Assembly (NCBI RefSeq): GCF_000005505.3
Contig: NC_016132.3
Span: 21,566,501-21,630,500, forward strand
Origin: Brachypodium distachyon
Lineage: Eukaryota; Streptophyta; Magnoliopsida; Poales; Poaceae
Direction: 5' to 3'
Length of the DNA stretch: 64,000 nt
The notes beneath the pieces were generated by a model. That model ran no database searches. It was not told where the DNA came from and was given only the letters and a program-made list of their open reading frames with translations. Positions within the stretch are counted from its first letter, which is position 1, and each line of letters opens with the position of its first letter. Of the stretch, positions 34,336-47,107 are shown piece after piece. The position numbers and the translations under genes were made by a program.

Positions 34336-36602
34336 TCAGGCACCTAAGAGAGAGAAGGTAGGAGGGACGCTACCAGCCTGTGCCGACCCTGTGGTCTGGC
34401 TATCTTTTAGCTGTGGAGGCAACGACATTGCCCGCTCTTCATCTCCAAGGCCATCTTCGCCATCGAGCTTGCCCTTGTGCCGTGATTCGGGAACACCTAT
34501 TGATTTCTGATCAGCCAACCAATCCGTGCGGAACTCGATGCACTCTTCTGCGCCTTCCACGATGCTACCTTCCGGACGCGATCTGTTACGAATGTTGCGT
34601 TTCAGAACCCCGTTGTATCGTTCAGGGCCATACATGATATGCAGGAACGAGGGCCCTAGGGACAAGATCTCATCGCATATGTGGATCATTATATGGACCA
34701 TGATATCGAAAAATGATGGAGGGAAGAACATCTCAAGTTTGCACATAATCTGTATCATACTATCCTGCAGTATCTGGCATCGTCTAACGGTGATTGACTT
34801 CTGCGAGATGCTGTCAAAGAAGTCAGAAAGCTTCATGATTGTCTTCCTGACGTGCGGCTCCATGATACCTCTGATTGCGACTGGAAGTAACTGAGTGAGT
34901 ATGACATGGCGGTCGTAAGACTTCATGCCAGATAGCTTGTGACTCTTCATGTCAACTAGATGCTTGATGCTCGACAAGTAGTTCGATGGAACTTTAATGC
35001 CCTGCAGGGACTGGCACAACTATGCAACTCGTCTTTGTACTGGTTGTAACATGCAAGACGACACCACGTGGTCACTGTCACGAAACCATTCTTGTCGGCT
35101 GTCGGCACTTGATCTTTGCCCCACAACTCTTTTCTGATAAAAATGTGTTCCAAGTCCTTCCGTGCCTTGGGTCCATCTTTCGTCTTCTCTGAGATGTTCA
35201 TCAGCAACCCCAGCACGCTGTCGCATACATTTTTCTCCACGTGCATAACATCTATGTTGTGGCGGCATTCTAAATGTGCCCAGTACTCAAGGTCCCAGAA
35301 TACGGACCTCCTTTTCCACACGACGCCTTCCGGTTCCTTATATTTCTTCGTAGCAATCTTTCCAGGACAACTTCAAGATCGTTCACAATTTCGAAGATTT
35401 GCATACCAAACTTCTCCTTTGGTGTTGTCCCGTGCTCCGTCTTCCCATTGAACCTTTCCTTGTCATCCCTCCAAGGGTCTTTAGCATCCAATCATTTTCA
35501 GTGGCCCATGTAAACAATTTTGGATGAAGTGGGCCTCACTTTGTACAGCGCTTCTGATGTCGTGTTTTCCCCTCACTTTGTACAGGCCTTGTAGCCATGT
35601 GTCACCTGGCATGAAGTATTTCCATTCGCGGGGTAGTCATGCACGCAGGTCAGAAGCGCTGCTCTCATCGTGAAGTACTCTCTCCTGTTTGTGTCCCAAA
35701 CCACTCTGCTGGGATTCCAAAGCTGCTTCAGCTCATCCTTCACTAGCTGCAGATACACATTTAGGTCAGCTCCCGGCTGTTTTGGACCCTGTATGAGCAT
35801 GCACATGTGGATGTACTTTCTCTTCATGATTAACCATGGAGGAAGGTTGTATCTCGATGCACCGCATATGTGGCAGCTCTCATGGTTTTCGTACTCTCCA
35901 ATGTATACCATGCAGTAGTTTTGGACATGAATGATGTTTCACGCAATTTAATCCAAGCGGGCATGTAATCTTCTTCGCCTCGTATGTGCTCTTGGGCAAT
36001 TTGTTTGGTTGTGGAAAAACCGAAGCAAGGTAACTCAACAAGTCCGTGAAACTCTTGTCTGACCAGCATGATGCTGCCTTCAGCCTCAAAAGTTCGAGCG
36101 TTACTTCGAACACGTTATTTTCTTCGCCAGCTCCATCATAGAAGGGTGTGTTTGCGTCCTCCAACAATTTTTTGAACTTAGCACACTCTGCCTCATCTTC
36201 GGGGTCCTCCAGCTGGTCCCGTAGGTACGATTCATCTAGCATTTCGGCAATCCTACCACGTGGAGGTCCTTCACCTTCCACATTAGCCTCCTCATCGATC
36301 CTTATTTCTTCATCGGAATCATTCGCCAGATTATACAGCGGGACATGATCATCTTCGCTACTGCTACCGACATCAACCGCATCCTCCCCGTGACAAGTCC
36401 AGCGTGAATAACCTTCGACAAAACCTGATGCCAGCACGTGCATCTGAACATCTTCAGGCTTCATCATGCATGTGTTTCCACATTTGCGACACGGACAACA
36501 CATCATCACAAGACCTTTTCTTTCCATATCACCTTTGGCGACTGCAAAAAAGACCGTCCATTCGGTTATCCAACGAGCATTGATTCTTTCCGTGGCGTAC
36601 AT
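34336..36602 (-). pseudogene. CACTA Tnp2 transposase, broken
   Basis: Order on the minus strand: transposase-associated N-terminal domain with Cys motifs (RWITEWTVFF, CCPCRKCGN), an acidic linker, SDKSFTDLLSYLASVFPQ; then the Transposase_21 core (IQGPKQPGADLNVYLQLVKD, REYFTMRAALLTCVHDYPA, HNIDVMHVEKNVCDSVLG); then a DUF4218-type segment (SYDRHVILTQLLPVAIRG, MFFPPSFFDIMVHI, YGPERYNGVLK). Parts lie in different frames with stops (breaks near 35900, 35570 and 35020), so no complete protein can be made. The product would normally cut at the CACTA ends. Confidence 0.88.
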
Positions 36603-37239
36603 CCAAGAACGGTCTTCGATCTACAACACAATACACAAGAAAAACACAAAGTAAAATAGTTAGCCTAATAATTAACAAGGGGATTAAGGGGTTAATTAAC
36701 TAAAAATTTGAAATTTGAAGCTAGCTAGGGAGTTTGAAATTGGGGACATTCCGAGAGAAATTGGAGGCCGGAGAGAAAGATCAGGAGGAAGAGAGATCTC
36801 ACAAGGGAGAGGGAAGCTCGGGGCGACGAGAGGAGGGCGCAATTTGGCCGGCGGTCAGAGCTAAAAAAATGGAGCTTCATTGGGGTTTGGCGGCCGAATC
36901 TAGCTAGCTAGAGGCCGGAGAGAGAGAGAGAGATCGGTGTGGGGAAACAGAGGAGAGGGAGGAGAGAGTTCGCGAGCCAGAAATTATGGGGGCCGGCGAC
37001 CGAGCTAGACAAATAATGGCCGCCGTCGGCCGGGGGATCGAGCTCGAGCAAAAGGGCGCCGTGGACGGGGGAGAGAGGAAGGAGCTAGAAGAGGTGGGGC
37101 CGGGGGAGAATACCTGCTGGGAGACGCCGCAATTTGGCCAGGGCTTCGTCGGGCCGGACGGGAAAGCGGCCACAGCTGGTCAGCGAAGACGCGCAACGCG
37201 ATCAGCTGCGGCCCTGTTCGAGCTATTTGAATGACAGAA

Positions 37240-37640
37240 TCATCAGTGTCGGTCGGCAAAGCAGCGACTGTTACTGATAATAGAGGAGACATCAGTGACG
37301 GTCGCTATCTGGGCGACTGCGAGTGATGTACAAAACATCAGTGGCTGTCGGGCCACAAGCGACCGTTACTGATGTCTATCGGGCATGAGTGGCGGGCGCG
37401 TTCGGGCGACCGTTAGTGATGTACCACTCATCACTAACGGTCGACCATTCAGCGACCGCCAATGATGACTCTCGCGGGGAATGATGGGACATCAGTGGCG
37501 GTCGTCTCACGCGACCGTCACTGATGTATGGCCGATCGGGGACGGGCAAACTCTCGTCTGTTCATCAGTGATGGTCGGGGCCGCGACCGACAGTGATGTT
37601 GTTCATCACTAACGGTCGCGCCCAACCCGTTACTGATGGG
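37240..37640. repeat. CACTA subterminal repeats
   Basis: More than ten alternating direct and inverted copies of a 12-15 bp motif around CATCAGTGACGGTCG (variants TAACGGTCG and GCGACCG). In CACTA elements such arrays are the binding sites of the element-encoded accessory protein; the matching array at the left end is 32790-32940. Confidence 0.85.
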
Positions 37641-37673
37641 CCGTGAGATATAAACCGTTTTGTAGTAGTGATT

Positions 37674-38106
37674 TTTTCATTCTTTTTGGTGGTTCTCACC
37701 GGCATGGATATTAACTCCTGTACTTAACCATTAACCATGGTGAAGGTTAGGTCATGTTTTTACCCCCAGAAAACGGTGCCGGAAGCTTTGGGTGGATCCG
37801 GCTCAATGTGAGCCTTGCCTTGTCCTTGCGCCTATCGTCGTCGCCATTGACCCAAGCTTGCTGGATTCTGTGCTTGCACGGGTAAGCAAAGTCAGCATAG
37901 ACCAGTTGTACTGCTGGGCTGGGCTAGTCTCGAGAGTTGAGACTCTTTGAGTACCGTAGCCCATTCCGGCCCATCTTGTTAGTAAAAGATTCCTCAGACG
38001 AGGCGGCCCACTAAAAAAGAATCATGAGTAAACTGTATGCAAAAACGTACGACGCCTCATATGGGCTCCACCCTATATTCTGCCGTCGGCGGCCGCCGCA
38101 TTTTCC
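37674..38106. other. intergenic
   Basis: No gene seen between the CACTA end and the PPR fragment; the last 80 bases may be the former 5' UTR of that fragment. Confidence 0.35.
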
Positions 38107-38640
38107 ATGACCTTGGCTTCGAGTTTTTTTGGGTCCCGATCTCTGCGCCATCTCGACCTGTCTACTACGGAGTTCCCTCTAGGCCTCCACTTCTCTCCTC
38201 CACGGCATTATTCAAATCAGTCCCGGAAGCTGCTGGCCACGGTCGCCCCCATTGATTCGGGCGACGATCTACGTAACCCTTCTGGCGTCCGTCAGGTGTT
38301 CGACGAAATAACCAGCCAGGATGCCACGCGGACTCCAGGTGCGTTCTTCATACTACACCCGACGCTGATGTTCAGAGAGGCATTTGTAGGATCATTTCTT
38401 GCGACAGGCAAGTTAATGGCGCTACATTGTTCCGAGCAGCTGCATTGCTTGTGCGTCAAGTGTGGTTTTAGTCGGGCTGAGGTCACCATTGCTTGATGTG
38501 CATCAATTGCTCCAGTGTCGACCATGGGAGGATGGAGAGGGTGCTTGAGTGGATACTCAAGATGCAGAAGAAAGGAGCCACAAGATATTTCGCTTACTGG
38601 TTATGTTCAGAGCAAAGGTCCGATCAGATGTCACGGTGGG
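38107..38640 (+). pseudogene. PPR protein fragment (PLS type), broken
   Basis: Starts with a Ser/Arg-rich, organelle-targeting-like N-terminus (MTLASSFFGSRSLRHLD), followed by VRQVFDEITSQDATRTP, typical of the opening repeats of plant PLS-class pentatricopeptide proteins. Another diagnostic phrase is EQLHCLCVKCGFSRAEVTIA (38427-38492). After the stop at 38494, fragments in other frames continue the pattern (EDGERV near 38530, TGYVQS near 38600). Most of the gene (normally over 500 codons) is missing. Full-length relatives would act in mitochondrial or plastid RNA editing; this copy cannot. Confidence 0.6.
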
Positions 38641-40076
38641 AAATAAAAGTTTGAAAGTAGTTCCGACACATAGATGCACGACACATCAAACATATGCAAA
38701 TTTCACCTGATGCTTTGTCGTATCCTTATCGGCCAATGTAGTACAAACTGAACACATTTTCACTGTCTATCTTTACTCCTATAAAGATTTTAATTGGTCG
38801 GCGGGTGGGGGTCCATCTGCTGTCATGTTCATTTTCTTACATGTGGATCTATCACAAAAATGAATGCGCAAAGTTTTCAAGGACATGCCAGGGAGAAAGG
38901 TAACAACAGCTAGACATGTCAAAGTAATCTAATTAATTCATCTGTGGCAAAGCACAGGCATTTAGCTTCTAAATTGAAACCTACCATCAGTTTTTAGCTC
39001 CTACCTTTGGAATATATCATGATAGACATCTGCCTTGTTGAAATTAAATGGAGTGTATATCTAGTTTCCAATACCCATACAAGCTTCATCTTGGAAGAGC
39101 ACACTAGCATAACAACAACTTGTACAATATAATTTGTGTCTAGGTTCTGCACTTATTTTTCCTTTTTGAACTTATAACTCATTATGTGTTCTTCGAGAAA
39201 TACATCTGTAGAAAGGGATACATCTTTGCCATGGAAGGGCAAATGTTGGTTTATTTTACTATTTCAATGATATACAGACACATTCATCTGGATTTAGATT
39301 CTTTGACAGTACCCCAACTGTGTGTCAACAATCTTGTAGGCGATATTTAAAACTGTAGTTTTTCTGTGCATTTACATTTTTCTCTGTTGCTCCAGGTTTA
39401 TTGTGGAGGGTTGACATGGGCAATCAGGGAAGAGCCATCCTGGTCTAGTCTAATGGCATATACCTCCGTTACAGTACTCCACAATCTGTTATCACATTTT
39501 ATTTGGATACGATAACATTATTCATTGCCCGGGGTTACTTTTTTGCATTGATCCCATAGAAGGTATGGTCTTCCTCCTGATCTTTTATATTTTCCCCTTC
39601 CAATTGGCACCTCCAATTCCCTCACCGGAAAGTTCTTTATATTGGCGTATTGGTGTATAAAGGCTTAAACTTATGAGGTGTTTGTTCAATCTGATTGAAT
39701 GGATCTTTTAGATTGGGGTTTATGTTTCAAGTTGAACATCTGATGATAGAAAAAGTAAATATGAGGTAGAGAAACAAAGAACTACATCACTTAGTACCGT
39801 TGAAAACAGGGAGAGTGAATTTTAAAGAATTACGAACTGAGGCTCCAAGTTTCATTACCAGCAGAGAAGCTCCACATATGATAAATATGGTAGAATGGAC
39901 TTACGAGTTATGATGATGAAAACAGATTTCCCTGCCATGTAAGACAAATATTGACATTTTCACAGTCTACACCTAAGTGATGCATGAACACCTTTCGCTT
40001 GAAGCAGTGACAGCTCTGCACATATGCATGAACTCAGAAGATTTTATACACTGCACATTTTCTTTGAGGCATTTTG
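38641..40076. other. intergenic, no gene recognised
   Basis: AT-rich, no conserved frames. The right end contains the 3' flank of the first transporter gene. Confidence 0.4.
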
Positions 40077-42557
40077 TTATGGCCATCTGAAACCATGGGG
40101 TGACTTTTTATGTACGTTGCCCCCCCCCCCCCCCCCCCTCCTAACAGATGTGAGCTTCTTCCTGTTGGTTCCTTTATTGTCTGTCCAAATCAGGACCGCT
40201 TCCTGTTGAGTTATCCTCAGTTGGAGTTGTTGATATTGAGTTGTTACTTCTGTACTTAAAGTTGGTCCATCACCCAGGGAACTCTCACTTCATATATTAG
40301 AAGCAATTAGGTTTGTTAGTTTTCTGCGACAAGTGACATATCTGCAGTTGGATCTATAATGACTTGAACAAACTTACTTTAATGAGTAGATGACCAATCC
40401 AATGGCCACAACTACGAATGCTAGATAGTACAGCCAGTTTATCTGTTGGTTCCACATAAATAATGTGAGCATATAGTGAAGATATTATGATCTGGTGCAA
40501 TGACCGGCCAGAAATTGTCACCTGTTGTTGATAGACAAAAACTCGAATAGCGACTACCCACATGTCAGATGTTAGGAGTGAGAGGTTAAACAATGTTGCT
40601 CCACTCATCTGCAAGAGCTATGGTCGTCAGCAAGGGCTAAAGTACTATTGGACTGTAAAATGGAAAGTGAAAGGGCCTTTTGGTCGATTGTTCCTAATGA
40701 GCTAATATTACCCAAATAGCGCATTTTTATACTTAGTTTATTGAAATAATTCATAAGTCATAAGCACTTGATGTGACCCGCTTTTCTTTTGTTTCCTAAT
40801 TGTATAGCGTATTTCCTGATTAACATGTTGGAGGAACTTAACCTTAAGGACAAAAGAAGTAATGGTGTAGAACACAAAATTTGCAATGGCAAATCCTGTG
40901 AACAAGCTTATCTGAAAATGAAGAAAATACAAAGAAGAAATGAGTTTCCTATCAGAAAAGTGTATTGAAGATAAAGAAAGTTTAACCACAACTCCATAAC
41001 TATCGTTTCCTACCATTGTTGGAGACCAGACAACTGCTTCTAGGCTCTTCCTTTCGAATATAAATGTGAGGTTTTGTCAGGTTAAAAGGTACTATGAATG
41101 AATAATTCCTCCAGAAGAGTATACATCAAGGCACATTTTTTGTTCCAGAATATTGTGGTGATATTTTAATTATGCGAGAACAAGAACAAATATATAGCGG
41201 GCAATGTCAACAAGTAATGCCAGTTTTCTCTACAAGTCTGTATTTAATAATGAGTTCTGGAGAGGATACATCTGAATTGTGCTGACAAGTAATCCAAATT
41301 GTCCAAGCATTGCGACAACTTCTATTCGATCTGTTGTCTTGACACCATATTCCTACATATTCAAGGAAAATAGTACACTTTAGAAATTTGAGAAAATATT
41401 GCTGGTAGCAGCAGGATATACAATGCATCACCAACCTGACCAACCGTGCTAAGTGCATAACAAACTGTCCCGGCAATAACAAGGGCATCCCCTAGAAGTG
41501 GGATTTTACGTGGATCTGCAGAAAATGAAGCTTTGGATAAGCTTCAAATTTTGACATAAATGTTTGTATTGATCAACATTGCTAAATGAAGCTACTTTGC
41601 CTTCTTATTCAGCAGTAAAGATCTCCCAGACTATTGTACTATCATGATTTCTTCTAAAAGAGACAATAGGACGAGACCTACTATGTGCCTATCTTGGGTT
41701 TGTCACTAAGAATTTTGTAACTTACATTCTCATTTGACTTCCTTGGTGTTTCAACTCTTCAGTATGTTACTTACCCTGCTCATCTGGAGATTTCACATCT
41801 GAAAGGAGCACAAGACTAAGCCCTGCCACACACGTCCCTGCTCCCAGAAATTGCCAGAAAGAATATCTTGTGCCTAGTGCATACCAGGTGAGTAAGATGA
41901 CCCATAAAACAGTCCAACAATCCAGCAATGTTACGCTGGTGATGTATGAGTATTGGTACGCCTTGACAACTGAAACACAAATTTCAGGACTACAACATGT
42001 TAATGTGTTCATAATCAGGAGCAAAAATTGCATTCTGTATCTCACTGAAATGTTTATTTTACTTGTACCCAGTACTCACCCAGATAGTTTCCCTGCACAT
42101 CAATCAAGGACAGTGCTAAGTACCAAAACCAAGGTATCTGCAAGGCAAGAGCACCAAAAAAAGTGATGTGAAATCACATCAGGTAAGTTCCATGGTTGGT
42201 TCTCGTGCAGCTATTCTCAGTTTCTCACTCGCAGCTTCTGACGACGACAAAAGAGGATTGGCACATAAGCTAAGGTCAACAGGAGGTATGCGAAGAATGA
42301 TTGTGTAAGTGGTGCATCAACTCCTGCATAAATATAGGGAATTATATCTATCTCCTGCTTTATTTTATAGAATGATATCTTCTGTATGAATAAGGCCATG
42401 CTGACGATTTTTATTTTATTTTTGAGAGAAGGAAGATGGTACCAAGATTAGCAATCAGGGAGGAGGCGAAGCTGGCGACGGCCATCGAGAAGGCAACGAG
42501 CTGGCCGAGGAGGACCACGAGCAGCAGGCCCCATGCGTCTTTCATCTTGATCTCCAT
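40077..42557 (-). CDS. SLC35F/DUF914-type transporter, copy 1 with frameshifted C-terminus
   Basis: Eleven exons: 42443-42557, 42229-42323, 42080-42137, 41775-41969, 41436-41515, 41270-41352, 41014-41050, 40843-40911, 40522-40608, 40378-40442 and 40077-40287, all GT-AG, 364 codons. Conserved blocks: APLTQSFFAYLLLTLAYVPI, IDVQGNYLVVKAYQYSYITS, LLDCWTVLWV, SGATLFNLSLLTSDMW. About ten membrane helices are expected, as in the drug/metabolite transporter superfamily; substrate unknown. Exon lengths and phases equal those of copy 2 through exon 10. In exon 11 one base is missing relative to copy 2 (CTCCAACTG against CTTCCAAGTG), replacing the tail and running through a 19-G tract (poly-C 40120-40138) to a new stop. 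The TATA sequence seen in copy 2 is also altered. Membrane core intact; function uncertain. Confidence 0.88.
40120..40138. repeat. 19-base poly-C tract inside the shifted last exon
   Basis: Nineteen consecutive C on the plus strand, reading as poly-Gly in the frameshifted tail of transporter copy 1. Length may vary or be misassembled, and any change would move the stop codon. Confidence 0.9.
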
Positions 42558-44518
42558 GGGTCTGAGCAGGTTCCTCTGGTCAGATTAGATGCGGAGGCAA
42601 GATTTGTATGCTTGTATATGGGGTAAGCTGGAGCAGAAGGCTGGAGCAGGAGAGTGGAACTGTGGAAGGCCAGATAGGGAGTCGCCGACTCGCCGTGAGC
42701 CCGTGACTCAAGGTTAGTTGAGACTTGAAAGCAGGATATGTGATCACTCCTGTGACCACTCCATTGTTTTTTTTCTGCTGTCACGCATCTGGTTCTTGCA
42801 ATTAGCGGAGCTCGTGTCTCGTGACTGATCTGTCAAAAATCATTCCAAGGATTCTTTGCAACGACTGTCGGGAAAGGAGCGAGAGCATCTCCTGGGGTGG
42901 GGTACAGTACCGGTACTAATCTTCTCTCTTATACCTTCCGCTGATGTGACAGGTAAAAGGGTACTAGCAGTCTCTTGTCGTAAAACTACTTTGGCACGAG
43001 AAGCCATACTTAAAAACAATATACTAAGAAGTGAGTATGACTAGTGAACCCAAACCAAAAAAATGCTTTGGAAAAAGATACGACATGTCTGTACAAGAAT
43101 AATAATTAAAGAGGAGAGAGAGGAAGGAGATAAATGTTAGTACCAACTCTAATATCACCTGATGCCCTAACAGGCCAATCATGGCAGGCCAGCTGCCCAC
43201 TACTTCGTTCACTTGGTGATTGTTACACTCAAATGGAAATGTCGTTTTGAAGGGCAACACAGAAAGGGAGAGGATCCGAAGGAGTGTCGGTGTAGACTAT
43301 AGGCATGCTTGCACAACATCGATGAGATATCTGTAATCTGTTGCATGTGGGCTCTTACCTCACATGAGTTGTGATCGTATTCACGAACAAAATCTTCTAC
43401 TCCTCTGTCCCATACTAAGTGACGAAATATTACATGCATCTAGACGCTTTTTGTGTATAGATACATTCATATTTGGACAAATTTGAGTCACTTAATATAG
43501 GACAGAGTGAGTATTTTATTAATAGAACAGCATGGAAGAAAAGCACCACGTTTGAACACCACTCTTTGACTATGGTGAAGAAAACACCACAGTGTGGTCG
43601 ATGGATTGGAAGAACTTTTGCTCAGTTAATGGAACTATTAGCTGCAATTTGGAAACAACAACTTTGAATAAAATTGGGTTACGATTGACAATTTTGAGAT
43701 GACACTTGAATCAAAGTTGTAGAGTTACCGTTACAGCTTAGGTTGTTTTGTATAAAGAGTGTCCAGTGTCCACGCAAGTCTTCCTTCCTACCTGCGCTTA
43801 TTTGCAATTAGATTTTTTTCTTTCAGACAACGAAAGAGAACATGTCCCTGCCTTTTGCATTTGTAAGTTAACCTGGAACCTCATCTTATTTTTCTCTCTT
43901 TTCTTAGGGTATGTACAATGGATGCTAAAACGGTCTTATCTTATGTGTTTCATGTCATTTAGAAAAGACGAAAAAAAATGTTGTACAATGAATTATCTCT
44001 TAGTGTCATATCTTATGATTAATTCTTAGATAAATAAAACTAACTAAATAAATGCTAAGAAAAGATGAAATCCAGTACTTATTTCTTTTCAACGTCAGAT
44101 TTTATCATACGTGGCATCTCTAAGAAAAATCTGACGTCATCCAATTGTACGTACCCTTACATTTTATCTTTTTTTTACTGCTTTGGTAGCACTTAAACGA
44201 ACTAACTGTCTAGCTGTGGTGGTTTTCAAGTCCTTAGTCCAAAATTTCCTTTTGATTCCTTTGTTACAAAGTACTTGCTACTATTTATGAGATGGTTGCT
44301 TCCAAAAATATTTTGGAGCCCTCATGCCCATCCTAATGCAAAATAATCTTTCAGTTGAAGAAGTAATGTTCTGCATATACATGGAACACACAAGGTTTGT
44401 ACTCTTGCACGTTTTCTTTCGATGTATTTGATTATGGCCTTCCCTTAAAAAGGAATCAAAATTATGGCCATTTATGGAAGAAGGAACCATGAAGGTCACT
44501 TTGTACGTTGACCACCCT
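42558..44518. other. spacer between the two transporter genes
   Basis: Holds the copy 1 promoter region (42558-42800), a Stowaway MITE at 43400-43511 and, near its right end, the copy 2 3' flank. No further gene seen. Confidence 0.5.
43400..43511. mobile_element. Stowaway MITE
   Basis: 112 bp between TA dinucleotides, with ends CTCCTCTGTCCCATACTAAG and CTTAATATAGGACAGAGTGAG inverted; interior GACGAAATATTACATGCATC. Confidence 0.88.
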
Positions 44519-47042
44519 TTAACAGATATCCTGTTGTTTACTTTCTTGGCTGTCCAAATTAGAAGCCGTTCCTGTTGAGTTATCCTCACTTGGAAGTTGT
44601 TGATATCGAGCTGCTGCTTCTGTACTTGCAGTTGGCGCATCGCCCGAAGAACTCTCACTTTATATATTACAAGCAATTAGGTTTGTTAGGTTTCTGCGAC
44701 AAGCAACACATATGCAGTTGGATCTATAATGACTTGAACCAACTTACTTTAATGAGTAGATGACCAATCCAATGGCTACGGTTGCGAATGCCATATAGTA
44801 TATCCAGTTTATCTATCGGTTCCAGCTAAATAATGTCAGCATATATTGCAATATATGATGATCTGATGCAATGATCAGCTAGAAATTGTCACCTGTTGTT
44901 GGTAGAAAAGCACTCGAACGGTTACTGCCCACATGTCAGATGTTAGTAGTGAGAGGTTAAACAATGCTGCTCCACTCATCTGCAAGAATTATGGCAATCA
45001 GAAAAGGCTAAATACTATACTCTGTATTAGCTTGAAATGAGAAATAAAAGGGGCATTTGGTTGATTTTTTCCAATGAGATAATATTAACCGAATACTTAA
45101 TCTTATACTTAGTTTATTCACATAATTCATAACTAATTTACGGAACCCCATTTTCTATTGTTTCCTACAGTACATGTGTAGCTTATTTCCTATTTAACAT
45201 GATGAAGGAACTTAACCTGAAGGACAAAAGGAGTAATGCTGTAGAACGAAAGTAATGCAATGGCATATCCTGCGAACAGGCTTAACTGAAAATAAAAGTA
45301 AAAGAATACAAAGAAGTGAGTTTCCTGTCTGACAATTCAAAAAAGTGACCTGAAAATAAAAAAGAGTTTAACCACAATTATAGTTTGCTACCATTGTTGG
45401 AGACCAGGCAATTGCTTCTAGGCTCTTCCTTTCAAATATAAATCTGAAGTTTTGTTAGGTTAAAAGGTAACACGAATATGTTGTTCGAGAAAATCATAGT
45501 GATTTTAACTATGCAAGAACAAGAGAAGGTGTATAGATGGCAGTATCAATGGAACATACCAGTTTAATCTACTGGTATCTACTCCCTCGGATCCATAAAA
45601 AGTGTCGCCCATTTTGTATATGTTAGTGCAAACTTTGTACTAAGTGGACGACACTTTTTATGGATCGGAAGGAGTAATTAATAATGAATTTTGGGGAGGA
45701 TACATCTGAATTGTACTGACAAGCAACCCAAATAGTCCAAGCATTGCGACAACTTCTACTCGATCTTTCTTCTTGACACAGTATTCCTACATTAAATGGT
45801 ACGCTTATTATCTGAGAAAATATTTGCTAGTAGCTGCGATCCACAGTGCATCACCAACCTCACCAACATTGCTAAATGCAAAACAAACTGTCCCTGCAAT
45901 AACAAGGGCATCACCCAGGAGTGGTATTTTACTTGGATCTGCGGAATGAAGCTTTGGTTAGCTCTAAACTGGACTGCTGAAATTGGGGAAAGAATTACAA
46001 CTTGTAGGGTTCAGTACTAAAATTGATCTCCTAGGCTACGTGGTTTCTTCTAAAGGATACAATAAGGACGGGACCTACTGTCAAGAACTTCACCATGTGC
46101 CTATCCTACTCATAGGTTTGTCATTGAGAATTTTTGTAACTCACATTCTAATTTGACTTCCTTGGTGTTTTAAATCTTGAAGTAGTACTGAACTTACTTA
46201 CCCTGCTCATCTGGAGATTTCGCATCTGAAAGGAGCACAAGACCAAGCCCAGACACGCAGGTCCCAGCCCCCAAAAATTGCCAGAAAGAATATCTTGTGC
46301 CCAGTGCATACCAGGTGAGTACGATGACCCATACAACAGTCCAACAATCCAACAACGTTACGCTGGTTATGTACGAGTACTGGTACGCCTTGACAACTGC
46401 AGCACAAGTTAATTTCAGGATTACAACATGTTAACATGTTCATAATCAGGATTCAGGAGCAAGAATTGCATTTTTTGTATCTCGCTGAAATGTGTATTGC
46501 TTTTGTACTACTCACCCAGGTAGTTACCCTGGACATCAATGAAGGACAGCGCCAAGTACCAATACCAAGGTACCTGCAAGAGCAAGACAAGAGCATCCAA
46601 ATTCCAAAGCAGTGAGGTGTGGAATCGAATCAGCTAAGTTCCATGTTGATTTTCGTGCAGCTATGCTTGCTCACTCGCAACTTCTGTCGTCGACGCAAGA
46701 GGATTGGTACATAAACTAAGGTCAGCAGGAGGTATGCGAAGAATGATTGTGTGAGTGGTGCATCGATTCCTGCATAAATATATGAAATTATATATCTAAT
46801 CTCCTGCTTTATCAAATGCTAATTTTTTCTGTTTGAATTAGCCATTAGGCCAACACGGATGATGGGTAATTGAGTACGATGATTACCAAATGATGTATGA
46901 AACAAAAATATCGAGAAGGACGGGTACCAAGATTAGCAACGAGGGAGGAGGCGAAGCTGGCGGCGGCCATGGAGAAGGCCACGAGCTGCCCGAGAAGGAG
47001 CACGAGCAGCAGGCCCCATGCGTCTTTCGCCTTGATCTCCAT
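44519..47042 (-). CDS. SLC35F/DUF914-type transporter, copy 2, intact
   Basis: Eleven exons: 46928-47042, 46675-46769, 46516-46573, 46202-46396, 45859-45938, 45704-45786, 45392-45428, 45217-45285, 44893-44979, 44748-44812 and 44519-44657, giving 340 aa, normal for the plant DUF914/SLC35F family. Family blocks: GIDAPLTQSFFAYLLLTLVY, RRRQKLR, NYLVVKAYQYSYITSVTLL, DCWTVVWVIVLTWYALGTRY, FLGAGTCVSGLGLVLLSD, GAALFNLSLLTSDMWAV. The cytosolic tail is Ser/Gln-rich and ends SKQQDIC. It is predicted to be a ten-helix membrane transporter of the drug/metabolite superfamily; substrate unknown. The start has a TATA box about 60 bp upstream. Intron 6 holds a Stowaway MITE. It forms a tandem pair with copy 1, 2 kb away, same strand. 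Confidence 0.95.
45582..45674. mobile_element. Stowaway MITE in intron 6 of transporter copy 2
   Basis: 93 bp between TA dinucleotides; arms CTCCCTCGGATCCATAAAAA and TTTTTATGGATCGGAAGGAG. Absent from the same intron of copy 1, so it arrived after the duplication or was lost there. Confidence 0.92.
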
Positions 47043-47100
47043 GGATCTGAGCACGGTTGACGCAAGCCTCAGATCGGATTAGATGTGGAAGCAAGATTTA

Positions 47101-47107
47101 TTATATA
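47101..47107 (-). promoter_or_regulatory. TATA box of transporter copy 2
   Basis: TATATAA on the minus strand, 59 bases upstream of the ATG. The aligned copy 1 segment (around 42601-42610) reads CATACAAAT, lacking this box; a weaker CATATAC occurs a few bases further up. Confidence 0.6.

Larger units (their letters stand above)
32758..37670 (-). mobile_element. CACTA (En/Spm) DNA transposon with Tnp2 and Ulp1-like remnants
   Basis: 4913 bp flanked by the 3-bp duplication ATT (32755-32757 and 37671-37673). The right end is TTTTGTAGTAGTG, the inverse of the classic CACTACTACAAAA; the left end is the mutated CACTGCTGCTACAGAAA. Subterminal regions (32790-32940 and 37240-37640) are packed with direct and inverted copies of CATCAGTRACGGTCG. 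Transposase and protease remnants are both on the minus strand. The left terminus and the frames are damaged, so it is not autonomous now. Confidence 0.95.

Noticed and set aside
37240..37640. Regularly repeated 12-15 bp motifs resembling a CRISPR array
   Set aside because: Copies alternate in orientation, spacing is irregular, and they sit inside a CACTA terminus in a plant genome.
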